This document shows positions 41,549-51,120 of a stretch of 64,000 nucleotides of DNA, piece by piece (the first letter of the stretch is position 1; every line of letters starts with the position of its first letter). The notes below the pieces were generated by a model that did not search any database, was not told the DNA's origin, and saw nothing but the letters and a program-made list of their open reading frames with translations. The stretch comes from an uncultured Candidatus Thioglobus sp. (GTDB lineage: Bacteria; Pseudomonadota; Gammaproteobacteria; PS1; Pseudothioglobaceae), in assembly GCA_905618925.1 (NCBI GenBank), contig CAJQTG010000003.1:62001-126000 (forward strand), read 5' to 3'. Made by a program: the position numbers and the translations under genes.

Positions 41549-41614
41549 TAATCTAAACACTTACCAAAAGAAAAAGGAGATCTTAGTGGTATCTGCTTAG
41601 AAAACTAACTACTC

Positions 41615-42862
41615 TTACATTGCAGCCTTAACTGATGCAACTAACTGAGCAACACCATCTGCAGCACTCTGATCAGAGTTGAAGAAGTTTGTTGCAGTGT
41701 CTGTTACCGCACCACCAACTGCTGAAGACATCGCCATACCATGTGCAAAACTTGGTACTAAAGATCCACTAGCAGAAGCTGAAACAAATGCGTCCATAGA
41801 ATCATGTGCACACGTGTCGAACTCAGCTCTTGAAACACCTAAACGCGCAGGAATAGATCCTTTGTTTAGATTAAATACTGTTTGGAAATCAGTACCCAAA
41901 ATTTCAGCTGCCATTATATTTTGAGCTTCAGTACTTGAAGCATCTGATTGCGCAAAAAATGCAAATGAGTCAATGTTGAATGTGTGAGCACCTGAAGTTC
42001 CTGGAGCCGCAGTACATACGTAGTCCGTTCCAACACTCTTACCAGCTACTTTAAATTCACCTTTAGCCCAGTCACCCATTATTTGACTTCCCGCTTTACC
42101 TTCAATTACCATTGAAGTTGCAACGTTCCAGTCACGTCCAGGAGAATTAGCATCTACAAATTGACGTAAGTTTCCAAAAGTTTCGAAGACTTCTAACGTT
42201 GTCGAACTGTTCAAAGCGTCCATATCTAAATCAACAAAAGCACTATTATAATAATCAGCACCACCTACTCCAAGAACAACTGCTTCAAATACAGTTGCAT
42301 CTTGCCAAGGCTGCCCACCATGAGCTAGAGCAACAAAACCTGCTGCCTGCAGTTTTTTAGCTTGAACCATAAAGTCATCCCAAGTTGTTGGAATAGTAGC
42401 ACCTGCAGAAGCATAAACTTCAGGATTAGACCACATCCAGTTAACACGATGAACATTTACTGGAGCAGCAACATACTTACCATTGTGCTTCATTACATCT
42501 GAAACTACTGCTGGTAATAAATTATCCCAGTCATTAGCTTTAGCAACATCATCGATGTCAGCCAAGAATCCTAACTCTCCCCATTCCTGGATTGATGGAC
42601 CTTTAATTTGTGCAGCTGTAGGAGGGTTACCTGAAATAGCTCTAGACTTTAAAACAGTCATCGCATTTTCACCACCGCCACCAGCAACAGCAAAGTCAGT
42701 CCAAGTAACGCCAGCATCACTTAACTTATCTTTTAAATAATTTACACTTGCAGCTTCACCACCACTAGTCCACCAATGTAAAACTTCTACTTCACCTGCA
42801 CTAACTGAAGTAGTACTTGCTAGAAGCGCTGTGGCTGCTAGCGTCGATATTGTATTCTTCAT
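41615..42862 (-). CDS. Sugar ABC transporter extracellular solute-binding protein
   Basis: MKNTISTLAATALLASTTSVSAGEVEVLHWWTSGGEA; SD GGAG upstream; start trimmed from 42898. Confidence 0.9.
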   Translation of the reverse strand: MKNTISTLAATALLASTTSVSAGEVEVLHWWTSGGEAASVNYLKDKLSDAGVTWTDFAVAGGGGENAMTVLKSRAISGNPPTAAQIKGPSIQEWGELGFLADIDDVAKANDWDNLLPAVVSDVMKHNGKYVAAPVNVHRVNWMWSNPEVYASAGATIPTTWDDFMVQAKKLQAAGFVALAHGGQPWQDATVFEAVVLGVGGADYYNSAFVDLDMDALNSSTTLEVFETFGNLRQFVDANSPGRDWNVATSMVIEGKAGSQIMGDWAKGEFKVAGKSVGTDYVCTAAPGTSGAHTFNIDSFAFFAQSDASSTEAQNIMAAEILGTDFQTVFNLNKGSIPARLGVSRAEFDTCAHDSMDAFVSASASGSLVPSFAHGMAMSSAVGGAVTDTATNFFNSDQSAADGVAQLVASVKAAM

Positions 42863-43029
42863 ATTTTTCTCCATTGAAATAATATTAATCCCACACATTA
42901 TTGAGCAGAATCGCGTTTCAGTTTATTACTGAGCTTGTGAGGAAGTGTGTAGTTTTGTTACAATTGATTACAAATTGAATCGAACAATGTTCAATATGTG
43001 ACTGAATTTAATGGAAAATTTATTATTGA

Positions 43030-43419
43030 TCAGTTCAGACTTAGATCGAACTCAAATGGGACCCTAGAGGAGTGGTGGTGTTTAATTGGCGAATCATCAG
43101 ACAGGTCTATTAAAAAGCTATACCAAGATAAATATTTTTTACCTCCTTTACTGCCTAGACAAAAAACATAGCTACCCGTCATTAAAAAAATATTTCCAGG
43201 TAACTCCTTAGATATAGCATCTTCAACATTAACCTCTACAGATGCATCTCCATTAAAAGCAACTTCAAAATAACCTTTAATCTCATTATTACTTTCTAAA
43301 AGTTTTGGTAGGAAGGTCGGTAAAAGAGTTGCGTTATCATGATACAAGCTCAGAATGGCTTTCATATCAGCATTATTAAAAAAGTCTGCCCATTGCTCAA
43401 TTATATTTTTAGGTGTCAT
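43030..43419 (-). CDS. SnoaL/DUF4440-like (NTF2 fold) protein
   Basis: IEQWADFFNNADMKAILSLYHDNATLLPT typical of the NTF2-like fold. Confidence 0.7.
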   Translation of the reverse strand: MTPKNIIEQWADFFNNADMKAILSLYHDNATLLPTFLPKLLESNNEIKGYFEVAFNGDASVEVNVEDAISKELPGNIFLMTGSYVFCLGSKGGKKYLSWYSFLIDLSDDSPIKHHHSSRVPFEFDLSLN

Positions 43420-43491
43420 AAATATATAAATCTTAATAAATTAATTAAGTATTTTAAACTAGGAAGCTTATTTAAAAAATAGATAACTTTT

Positions 43492-44994
43492 TTATGTTTT
43501 ATTCTTTTGAATGCCTTGATAGATTTGCAATAATACAATTATTATCATAACTACAAATAAAGCTAAACTAATTGGCCTTTCCCACATAAATGAAAATGAG
43601 CCATCATTAATAAGAATTGCTCTTCTTAAGTTTTTCTCAAGCATACCTCCAAGTATAAATCCAAGTATTAAAGGAGGCATTGGGTAGTTTAATACCCTTA
43701 AAACTAATGACAAGAATGCAACAATTGCCATAAAATATATATCAAACGCATTAAAAGAAATTAAATAGACACCTGTAACAGAGAAAAAAAGTACCAAGGG
43801 GACTAGTATATTTTTTGGAATTGCCAAGATCCGAGCAATATATGGAATTAAGGGCAAATTTAAAAATAACAAAACTACGTTACCAATATACATTGACACA
43901 ATAACCGCCCAAAAAAGTTCGGGCTGCTCAATATATAGCCTAGGGCCAGGTTGCACTCCAAAGGATAGTAAGGCACCTAGCATTACGGCTGTAGTGCCTG
44001 AGCCTGGAATACCTAAAGTTAATAGTGGAACAAAAGACCCAGTACAAGCTGCATTATTGGCAGTTTCAGGTGCGGCCAAACCTTTGATTGAACCTTTACC
44101 AAATTTAAGTTTATCTTTCGCAGAAGCAATACTTCTTTCAAAACCCCAAGCCAAAAAACTTGCAATTGTCGCGCCAGCTCCAGGAAGCACACCAACTAAG
44201 AAACCTAGAACTGAAGATCTTCCAATTACAGGGGCCATTTCTTTTACTTCAGCTTTTGACAGTTTAATTGAGCCTAAATTAGCTTTACTAACATCGGAGG
44301 CTTTAAAACTAATATCCATTTTTTTAAAAATAATCATAAATGCTTCACTCATGGCAAAAGTTGCCATGACTAAAAGAACAAAACTAATCCCATCCATTAA
44401 ATTTATATTACCAAAAGCAAAGCGAGTGATATCTGACAATGCATCTTGTCCAACAGTGGCTAATGCAAGGCCAAGAGCAGTCATAATCATTGCTTTTAAA
44501 AATTGACCTTTACTAGCAAATGCAGCAATAGATAATAATCCAACACACATGAGTGCAAAGTAATCAGCAGATTGGAAACTTAAGCTTACTTTTGCTAATT
44601 GAGGTGCTGCAATTAATAAAAATATCGCTGCAATTGTGCCTCCTGAAAATGAAGCATAAGCTGCAATCGCTAATGCTTTTCCAGCTTGTCCATTTTGAGA
44701 CATCGGGTAGCCATCAAACGAGCTTGAAACTGTTCCTGCAACGCCTGGAGCATTAATAAGAATCGATGAGGTGGAGCCTCCAAATATAGCTCCATAATAA
44801 ACGCCTGCCATCAAAATCATAGCCGAAGCTGGATCGAAGCCATAAGTAATTGGGATCATGAGTGCGATAGCTGACATTGGGCCAAGACCAGGTAGCATAC
44901 CAATGATAGTACCAGCAAAGCACCCTGCCATCACCATCAAAATGTTATAACCACTAAATGCAGTATTAATACCAATTAGTATTCCTTCATTCAT
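43492..44994 (-). CDS. tctA: Tripartite tricarboxylate transporter large permease TctA
   Basis: AGCFAGTIIGMLPGLGPMSAIALMIPITYG; GIPGSGTTAVMLGAL. Confidence 0.93.
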   Translation of the reverse strand: MNEGILIGINTAFSGYNILMVMAGCFAGTIIGMLPGLGPMSAIALMIPITYGFDPASAMILMAGVYYGAIFGGSTSSILINAPGVAGTVSSSFDGYPMSQNGQAGKALAIAAYASFSGGTIAAIFLLIAAPQLAKVSLSFQSADYFALMCVGLLSIAAFASKGQFLKAMIMTALGLALATVGQDALSDITRFAFGNINLMDGISFVLLVMATFAMSEAFMIIFKKMDISFKASDVSKANLGSIKLSKAEVKEMAPVIGRSSVLGFLVGVLPGAGATIASFLAWGFERSIASAKDKLKFGKGSIKGLAAPETANNAACTGSFVPLLTLGIPGSGTTAVMLGALLSFGVQPGPRLYIEQPELFWAVIVSMYIGNVVLLFLNLPLIPYIARILAIPKNILVPLVLFFSVTGVYLISFNAFDIYFMAIVAFLSLVLRVLNYPMPPLILGFILGGMLEKNLRRAILINDGSFSFMWERPISLALFVVMIIIVLLQIYQGIQKNKT

Positions 44995-45455
44995 GAAATC
45001 ACTCCAATTGCTTGTAAAAAAGGGTCCCGAATATAAACATCCAATAACTCATGAAGCAGAAATTGCAAGCCTGCAACAACTGGGATAGAGCTCAAAATAA
45101 TAACCTTAGGACTTCGAACACCAAGATAATAATAAGCGACCATTAAAAATAGGTTGGTGGATAAGAAAAATCCAATTGATTTAATAATAATGCCGTAGGT
45201 AAAAACTAATACAAACAAAACAATCACTTTTAGCCATTCATAGTGGCCAAGTTTTTCATGTTCATTTTTAGATAGAACTAGTGTTAAAAAAGATACAAAA
45301 ATACCAAGGTAGGAAATAAATGTTGGGAAAGTTCTTGCGTTAAAGTCTGCATTTTCATCAAAAGCAAATACTCTTATTTCACTTGCAAGATATGAGTAAA
45401 CAATAAAAAAAAGAAGGAAGATGAGAGCACTTAAGCGCGAGTAATTAATATTCAT
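44991..45455 (-). CDS. tctB: Tripartite tricarboxylate transporter small subunit TctB
   Basis: Four hydrophobic helices, position between tctC and tctA. Confidence 0.85.
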   Translation of the reverse strand: MNINYSRLSALIFLLFFIVYSYLASEIRVFAFDENADFNARTFPTFISYLGIFVSFLTLVLSKNEHEKLGHYEWLKVIVLFVLVFTYGIIIKSIGFFLSTNLFLMVAYYYLGVRSPKVIILSSIPVVAGLQFLLHELLDVYIRDPFLQAIGVIS

Positions 45456-45478
45456 TCATCTTCCCCCTTAATACTAGT

Positions 45479-46459
45479 TTAAATAACGCCTAGTTTTTTC
45501 ATTAGGTCTGTCATTTCTTGGGTTTGTGTTTCTAAAAAACCCATGAAATCAAAACCTGGATTGTAGATATTTACATATGCATTACGTTTTCGGACAGCTT
45601 CCCATTCAGGAGTACTTTGAACATCGCCTAACATTTTTGCAATTTCATATCTTTCAGCTGCATTCATATTTGGTGGACCAAAGAATCCTCTCCAGTTAAC
45701 AAAATATGCATCATAGCCTTGCTCTTTAAGCGTTGGAACACTTGGAGCATCAGCTGAACGATCATTCGCTGTTATTCCTAAGATGCGAACTTGATCACCT
45801 GCACCAAGAGCTTCACTGAAGCCTGTTGATAACAACTGGGTTTCGCCTGAAAGTAGGCCAGCTAGAGCTTCACCACCTCCATCATAAGGAATGTACACAA
45901 CATTATTTGGATTAGCGCCTGCAGATTGGAATGCAAGAGCACCAATTAGGTGATCCATACTTCCTCGGGTAGAACCTCCAGCCATCTTGACTGATTTTGG
46001 ATCCGCATTATATGCATCAACAACATCAGCAAATGATTTAAAAGGCGAATTAGCTGCAACCGCGATTGCACCAAAGTCACCAATAATTCCAGCAATAGGT
46101 GTTACGTCTTTATAAGACAAAACACCACTTGCAGCATCAGAAGAAACATAACCTGCATGTCGACTAATAGAACGAAGAACAATCGGAGTTGATTGCACCA
46201 TAATTGTGTTTTTTGGCATCGTTTTAATCATCCATGCTAGCGCCTTACCACCGCCACCGCCAGACATGTTTTCAAAAGATGCTGATTCAAGCATGCCAGA
46301 TTTTACTAAAGCCTCGCCAGTTCCCCTTGCAGCACCATCCCATCCACCTCCAGCACCGCCAGGTACAACAAAATGCAATTTATCAACTGCAATTGCCGCA
46401 CTCGAAAGAGCGCCAAACATAAACAAGAAGGAAACTAATTTTATGAATATTTTTTTCAT
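45479..46459 (-). CDS. tctC: Tripartite tricarboxylate transporter substrate-binding protein TctC
   Basis: Signal peptide; LHFVVPGGAGGGWDGAARGTGEALVKSG. Confidence 0.92.
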   Translation of the reverse strand: MKKIFIKLVSFLFMFGALSSAAIAVDKLHFVVPGGAGGGWDGAARGTGEALVKSGMLESASFENMSGGGGGKALAWMIKTMPKNTIMVQSTPIVLRSISRHAGYVSSDAASGVLSYKDVTPIAGIIGDFGAIAVAANSPFKSFADVVDAYNADPKSVKMAGGSTRGSMDHLIGALAFQSAGANPNNVVYIPYDGGGEALAGLLSGETQLLSTGFSEALGAGDQVRILGITANDRSADAPSVPTLKEQGYDAYFVNWRGFFGPPNMNAAERYEIAKMLGDVQSTPEWEAVRKRNAYVNIYNPGFDFMGFLETQTQEMTDLMKKLGVI

Positions 46460-46619
46460 AATTATTTCTCCACAATAACCTACTCAACATTAAGTAGATA
46501 ATTAATCAACAAACTTGATCGTACTTGTTAGAAGATATAAAAAATTTGTTAATCAACAAATCTCATAATATGCTTTAATTCTTTCAGAAACCTGTCAGAT
46601 TTTGACTATTTCTTTTGAA

Positions 46620-47777
46620 TTAAAGATCTAGATTGTAACTATCATTAAGCCAATCTTTAACCCAAGAGATAGCTACAGGGTCTATTTGAGTTGCAATCTC
46701 TTTAAATTTTATTGCCTTATATCCAGTTGATTGCGGATAGATACCAATATACTTTTCTGATATTGAATTAAAACTTGGCTCGTTAATAATATTTTCAAAT
46801 GCTTTTGAAAATGCATTAATAATTTCTGGATCAGTTTTTTTATCGATTACAACCATTTTTTGAGCAGAAAAACCTGCAATAAAGAATGCCTTCCAAGCAT
46901 CCCAACTACTCCCTATAGGTTCTGCACCATGAATTTGAATATAAACCTCTCTAAAAGTTGGGATGTCTGGAAAATTTGGATCTCTAATGATGCTTCCATT
47001 ATCATCAAGAATACCCCATGTCATAATTGGAACCACATCGCCTTTTTCAACAAGTGGCATAACTTTTGCTAGAAATGAAGAAGAAGTTTGATAATCTATA
47101 TTGACATAACCTTGTTCAAACATTAACCTTCCATCCGCCCTTCCCTTTACACCAAAAATGGGCTCTACTTTCATGCCAAGCATGCTCCAGGCTAATAGAG
47201 GAACAAGGTCTAGTCTAGTAGGCCCTTGAGACGCAAAGACATAATTCTCATCAAGAGTTAATTGAGGATTGATATTCCAAAGCGCACCCAATTCTTTTGG
47301 AAGATAAGCAACCCCTCCCGTTGACGATGCCAAGATAACCTCCCAGTCTTTATAATCATACTTAACTCTCGGATCACCTAATAGAAATGGAAACTGTGTT
47401 GAGCCTGAGGTAGAAAAAATAACTGAACCATCAATTGGCGCCTCGGAACTGAACCAGTTGGCACCTTTTGTAGAGCCTGCGCCTGGCATATTAATGACTT
47501 CAACAATTGGTTTCCCAGGCAAGTACTCACTTAGAAGTGGGGCATAAAATCTCGCCAAGACATCTGCTCCACCGCCAGCTGAAAAAGGTACTACCCATTT
47601 AATATGATGATTGGATAGATCAATCTCAGCCGATACATTGTTTGAAAATACAACGGTAAATAGAAATACTAGTGAAGTAAAAAATGATTTAATTTTTATT
47701 ATCTTGAATATTGTCATTAGTATCAATCTTATATAGTATTTATTAAGTTTGCAAATAAATGAGTAAGTTTTCTTCAT
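46620..47777 (-). CDS. Second TTT/Bug-family substrate-binding protein
   Basis: IKWVVPFSAGGGADVLARFYAPLLSEYLPGKPIVEVINMPGAGSTKGAN; start may be the internal ATG at 47717. Confidence 0.82.
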   Translation of the reverse strand: MKKTYSFICKLNKYYIRLILMTIFKIIKIKSFFTSLVFLFTVVFSNNVSAEIDLSNHHIKWVVPFSAGGGADVLARFYAPLLSEYLPGKPIVEVINMPGAGSTKGANWFSSEAPIDGSVIFSTSGSTQFPFLLGDPRVKYDYKDWEVILASSTGGVAYLPKELGALWNINPQLTLDENYVFASQGPTRLDLVPLLAWSMLGMKVEPIFGVKGRADGRLMFEQGYVNIDYQTSSSFLAKVMPLVEKGDVVPIMTWGILDDNGSIIRDPNFPDIPTFREVYIQIHGAEPIGSSWDAWKAFFIAGFSAQKMVVIDKKTDPEIINAFSKAFENIINEPSFNSISEKYIGIYPQSTGYKAIKFKEIATQIDPVAISWVKDWLNDSYNLDL

Positions 47778-47882
47778 GATAAGAATTTAAGCTGTCCATA
47801 ACCTGTCAAGAAGTTAAAACTATGATTCTAAAGATAAAATTTCATTTATACTTTTTTTATTCATAAGTTTTAAGTTAATAAA

Positions 47883-48554
47883 ATGAGAATTGTTCTTATT
47901 GAAGATAATCAGATGCTTGCTGAAGGAATTCAAAAAATTCTTTTGGACGAGGGCCATTCTGTTGATTATTTTGTTGATGGAGAACGAGCAGATCAACATT
48001 TAAGGTATGAAGGTGCTGATTTAGCAATCATTGATATCAATCTTCCTAATATGGATGGAATTTCAATAACTAAAAATATTCGAGCCAGAAAACAGCTTTT
48101 TCCAATTATCATTTTAACGGCACGAGGCGCGACAAAAGACCGAGTTATTGGACTAGACGCTGGTGCTGATGATTACCTTGTTAAACCGTTCCAAATGGAT
48201 GAACTAGATGCTCGTATAAGAGCATTATCAAGAAGAAATACCTCATTACTGTCAAATACTGAAAGCATTGGAAGCTTAGCTTACAACAGAACCTCTAGAA
48301 GACTTTACTTTAACGATAATGAGTTAACTCTTAATAGAAGAGAACTTACCTTGTTCGAAATCTTAATTAACAAAAAAGGTCAATATATTTCTAAATCTTC
48401 TCTTGCGGACACTCAATATGGAATTGGCTCAGATATCAATATTAATGCAATTGAAATCAGTATATCTCGTTTAAGAAAAATTCTCTCCGCCTACAGCATT
48501 CAAATTACTACTGCTAGAGGGATTGGTTACATGATGGATGATAAGCTAGAATAA
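47883..48554 (+). CDS. OmpR-family response regulator (TctD-like)
   Basis: Receiver domain plus winged HTH; overlaps the kinase gene; adjacent to tct genes. Confidence 0.9.
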   Translation: MRIVLIEDNQMLAEGIQKILLDEGHSVDYFVDGERADQHLRYEGADLAIIDINLPNMDGISITKNIRARKQLFPIIILTARGATKDRVIGLDAGADDYLVKPFQMDELDARIRALSRRNTSLLSNTESIGSLAYNRTSRRLYFNDNELTLNRRELTLFEILINKKGQYISKSSLADTQYGIGSDININAIEISISRLRKILSAYSIQITTARGIGYMMDDKLE

Positions 48555-49942
48555 TGGAAGAAAAAATCCTATCTCTTAGAAGTAGACTGCTTTTATTAAT
48601 AATACTTCCTCTAATATTTATTGTGTCAATCGGTACTGTCGCACTTTATTTTGACTCACAAAAAAAATCACAAGAAATCTTTGATAACCTTCTTCATACA
48701 ATATCACAAGTTATTCTTCGTGATGCTGTTTTGAGTGATGGTGATCTCTTAACAGAGCAACTCCTTGAAACATTAACAGACTCTCTAAATGATCAAATTT
48801 TTTATCAAGTTAGAAATGAAAATAATACACTTTTTGTTGGATACTCAAACCCACCAGGAATACCAAATAAATTAGAAATTAAACCTTATCAACCAATTTT
48901 TTATGACTCTAACTATCTTGATCAATCTGTAAGAGTTATCTTTTCTAGAGAATTTATCTCATCTATGAAAGACCCAGGATGGGTTAATATTTATGTGTGG
49001 CAAACCCGAATTGGGCAAAGGCAATTACTCTTAGAGCTGGCAGCAGATGCATTTGTAACAATGATTATTATGTTGATTTCAACAGCTTTGATAGTTTGGT
49101 TTGGCGTGCAATATGGTTTAAAGCCACTACTTGAACTTCAAAGTGCAATTAGAAAGAGATCTGCAGATGATATTAGTGAAATAAAACGAGCAGTACCAAA
49201 GGAGGTTTCAAGTCTTTTAAATTCAATGAATAATCTATTCTCACAATTAAGAAAAGCATTTATAGAAAAAGATGAATTCATTGCTAATGCGGCCCATCAA
49301 TTAAGAAATCCAATAGCTGGAATTCAAAGTCAGGCTGAGGCTGCTGAACGATCAAAAACTCTAGAAAGTATGAAAATTAGAATTAAAGATGTAGCAATAG
49401 CAGCTAAAAAAACCTCGCGATTGACTCAGCAACTTCTTTCAATGGAGCATGTTTCTCAAAGATCTATCAAGTCAGAATTTAAAAATCTTGATCTTGTTAA
49501 GCTAACTCAAGAAATATTAACTAAATTTGTACTAAAAGCTGACAAACAAAATGTTAATTTATCTTTAGATTTTAATGAACAATCAATTCAGATTATTGGA
49601 AGTGAAACTTATTTAGGAGAGGCTATTGACAACCTAATAGATAATGCACTTTTATATGGATGTCCAAATGGAGGGGAAATTAATGTTGAACTTAAGCTGG
49701 AATCTGATTCAGCATTATTATTCGTTAAGGATAATGGAAGTGGAATTAAATCTGAATTAATTGATAGTGTATTTGATAGATTTTTTTATGACTCTGAAGC
49801 GAATAGCCATGGAAGTGGGCTCGGCTTATCAATTGCCAAAACAATTATTGAACTTCATGAGGGCTCTTTAACCTTAACTTCTGATAATAAAGGAACATGT
49901 CTAAGTATTAAACTTCCAGCTTTTTATAACAAAGTTTCTTAG
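48554..49942 (+). CDS. Sensor histidine kinase (TctE-like)
   Basis: AAHQLRNPIAGIQSQAEAAER H-box; DNGSGIKSELIDSVFDRF; SGLGLSIAK. Confidence 0.9.
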   Translation: MEEKILSLRSRLLLLIILPLIFIVSIGTVALYFDSQKKSQEIFDNLLHTISQVILRDAVLSDGDLLTEQLLETLTDSLNDQIFYQVRNENNTLFVGYSNPPGIPNKLEIKPYQPIFYDSNYLDQSVRVIFSREFISSMKDPGWVNIYVWQTRIGQRQLLLELAADAFVTMIIMLISTALIVWFGVQYGLKPLLELQSAIRKRSADDISEIKRAVPKEVSSLLNSMNNLFSQLRKAFIEKDEFIANAAHQLRNPIAGIQSQAEAAERSKTLESMKIRIKDVAIAAKKTSRLTQQLLSMEHVSQRSIKSEFKNLDLVKLTQEILTKFVLKADKQNVNLSLDFNEQSIQIIGSETYLGEAIDNLIDNALLYGCPNGGEINVELKLESDSALLFVKDNGSGIKSELIDSVFDRFFYDSEANSHGSGLGLSIAKTIIELHEGSLTLTSDNKGTCLSIKLPAFYNKVS

Positions 49943-51120
49943 ATTATTTTTAAAATTTCGTAGCAAGCGCCCATTGTGTGATAATCCGTTTTTCCAGCCG
50001 GGCTTTTAAGGTCATCATATTTATTATTATTTGAATCTAAAATGCGAAACCATGCGCCGTACTTGTGATCAATCATGTACTTCCAGCTGTAACTCCAGAT
50101 TCGATCATACCACTCCCAGTAATAATCATCGCCTGTCCGATTAGCTAATACTGCTGCAGCGGCTAATGATTCTGCATGGACCCAAAAATATTTATCTTTA
50201 TCACAGATGTCTCCATTCGGTGCAAAGCCATAAAATAGCCCTTCTGATTTTTCATCCCAACCCATCTCAACCGCATCATCAAACAATTCTTGTGCCCTAG
50301 GAAGCAACCAATCTTCTTTAACATGCCTCTCAAGGATTAATAATAATTTTGCCCATTCAGTTAGGTGCCCTACCTGGAAGCCCCAGGGGCGAAATAAATC
50401 ATCGGGGCGATCTTTATTATATGACCAATTAATTTGCCAGTTAGAATCATAATGTTCCCAAATTAGGCCTTCTGCAAGACCAGCCTGCCTAATACATATG
50501 TTTTTCCCAATGAGAAGTGCTCGATCTAAATATTTTTGACTACCTGTAGCTTCAAACGCCAAAATAAGGGCCTCACAAGAGTGCATATTTGCATTCTGAC
50601 CTCGATACTCAGAAACATCACTCCAATCACTACTTATTTCATCTGAATATAAGCCGAATTCATTCAGCCAAAAATGTTTTTCCATAAGCTCAAAAGTTTC
50701 ATCAATATAATATTTAGCTTCGGAAATACCTGCCCTGTATGCGGTTGAATATGCGAGCAAAACAAATGCCAGCCCATAGCAATAGTTTGTAGAATCTTGT
50801 ACCCCACTGCCTTTTAAAACCCAAGCATAACCGCCAGTTTTTTTATTTAAATGAAAATGTCTTAAGTACTCTATTCCTTGCCTTGCAACGTCTAAATACT
50901 CATCATTATTAAACTGAATTGAAGCCATCGAATAATTGAATATAAAGCGAGTGCTACTTACCAAATGCCTAGTATCAAAATCATAAATACTTCCATCATC
51001 TCGAAAATTCTGAAAAAAACCCCCAGTTTTTTTGTCAATACAATGAGGGTGATAAAATTTCATAATTGACTCAATGTGTTCAATTAAAAATTCTTTATCT
51101 TTGAATATTGGTTTATTCAT
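49939..51120 (-). CDS. AGE-family epimerase/isomerase (mannose isomerase/N-acylglucosamine 2-epimerase-like)
   Basis: EYRGQNANMHSCEALILAFEATG; FRPWGFQVGHLTEWAKLLLILERH. Confidence 0.88.
   Translation of the reverse strand: MNKPIFKDKEFLIEHIESIMKFYHPHCIDKKTGGFFQNFRDDGSIYDFDTRHLVSSTRFIFNYSMASIQFNNDEYLDVARQGIEYLRHFHLNKKTGGYAWVLKGSGVQDSTNYCYGLAFVLLAYSTAYRAGISEAKYYIDETFELMEKHFWLNEFGLYSDEISSDWSDVSEYRGQNANMHSCEALILAFEATGSQKYLDRALLIGKNICIRQAGLAEGLIWEHYDSNWQINWSYNKDRPDDLFRPWGFQVGHLTEWAKLLLILERHVKEDWLLPRAQELFDDAVEMGWDEKSEGLFYGFAPNGDICDKDKYFWVHAESLAAAAVLANRTGDDYYWEWYDRIWSYSWKYMIDHKYGAWFRILDSNNNKYDDLKSPAGKTDYHTMGACYEILKII

Noticed and set aside
42982-42992. GAACAATGTTC palindrome upstream of the cluster 2 binding-protein gene
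   Set aside because: Only 11 bp in AT-rich DNA with no second copy; does not match the LacI site; too weak to call.
43994-44506. 170-aa plus-strand ORF opposite tctA
   Set aside because: Fully antisense to a well-supported tctA; low-complexity Pro/Ala/Lys shadow translation with no recognisable domain.
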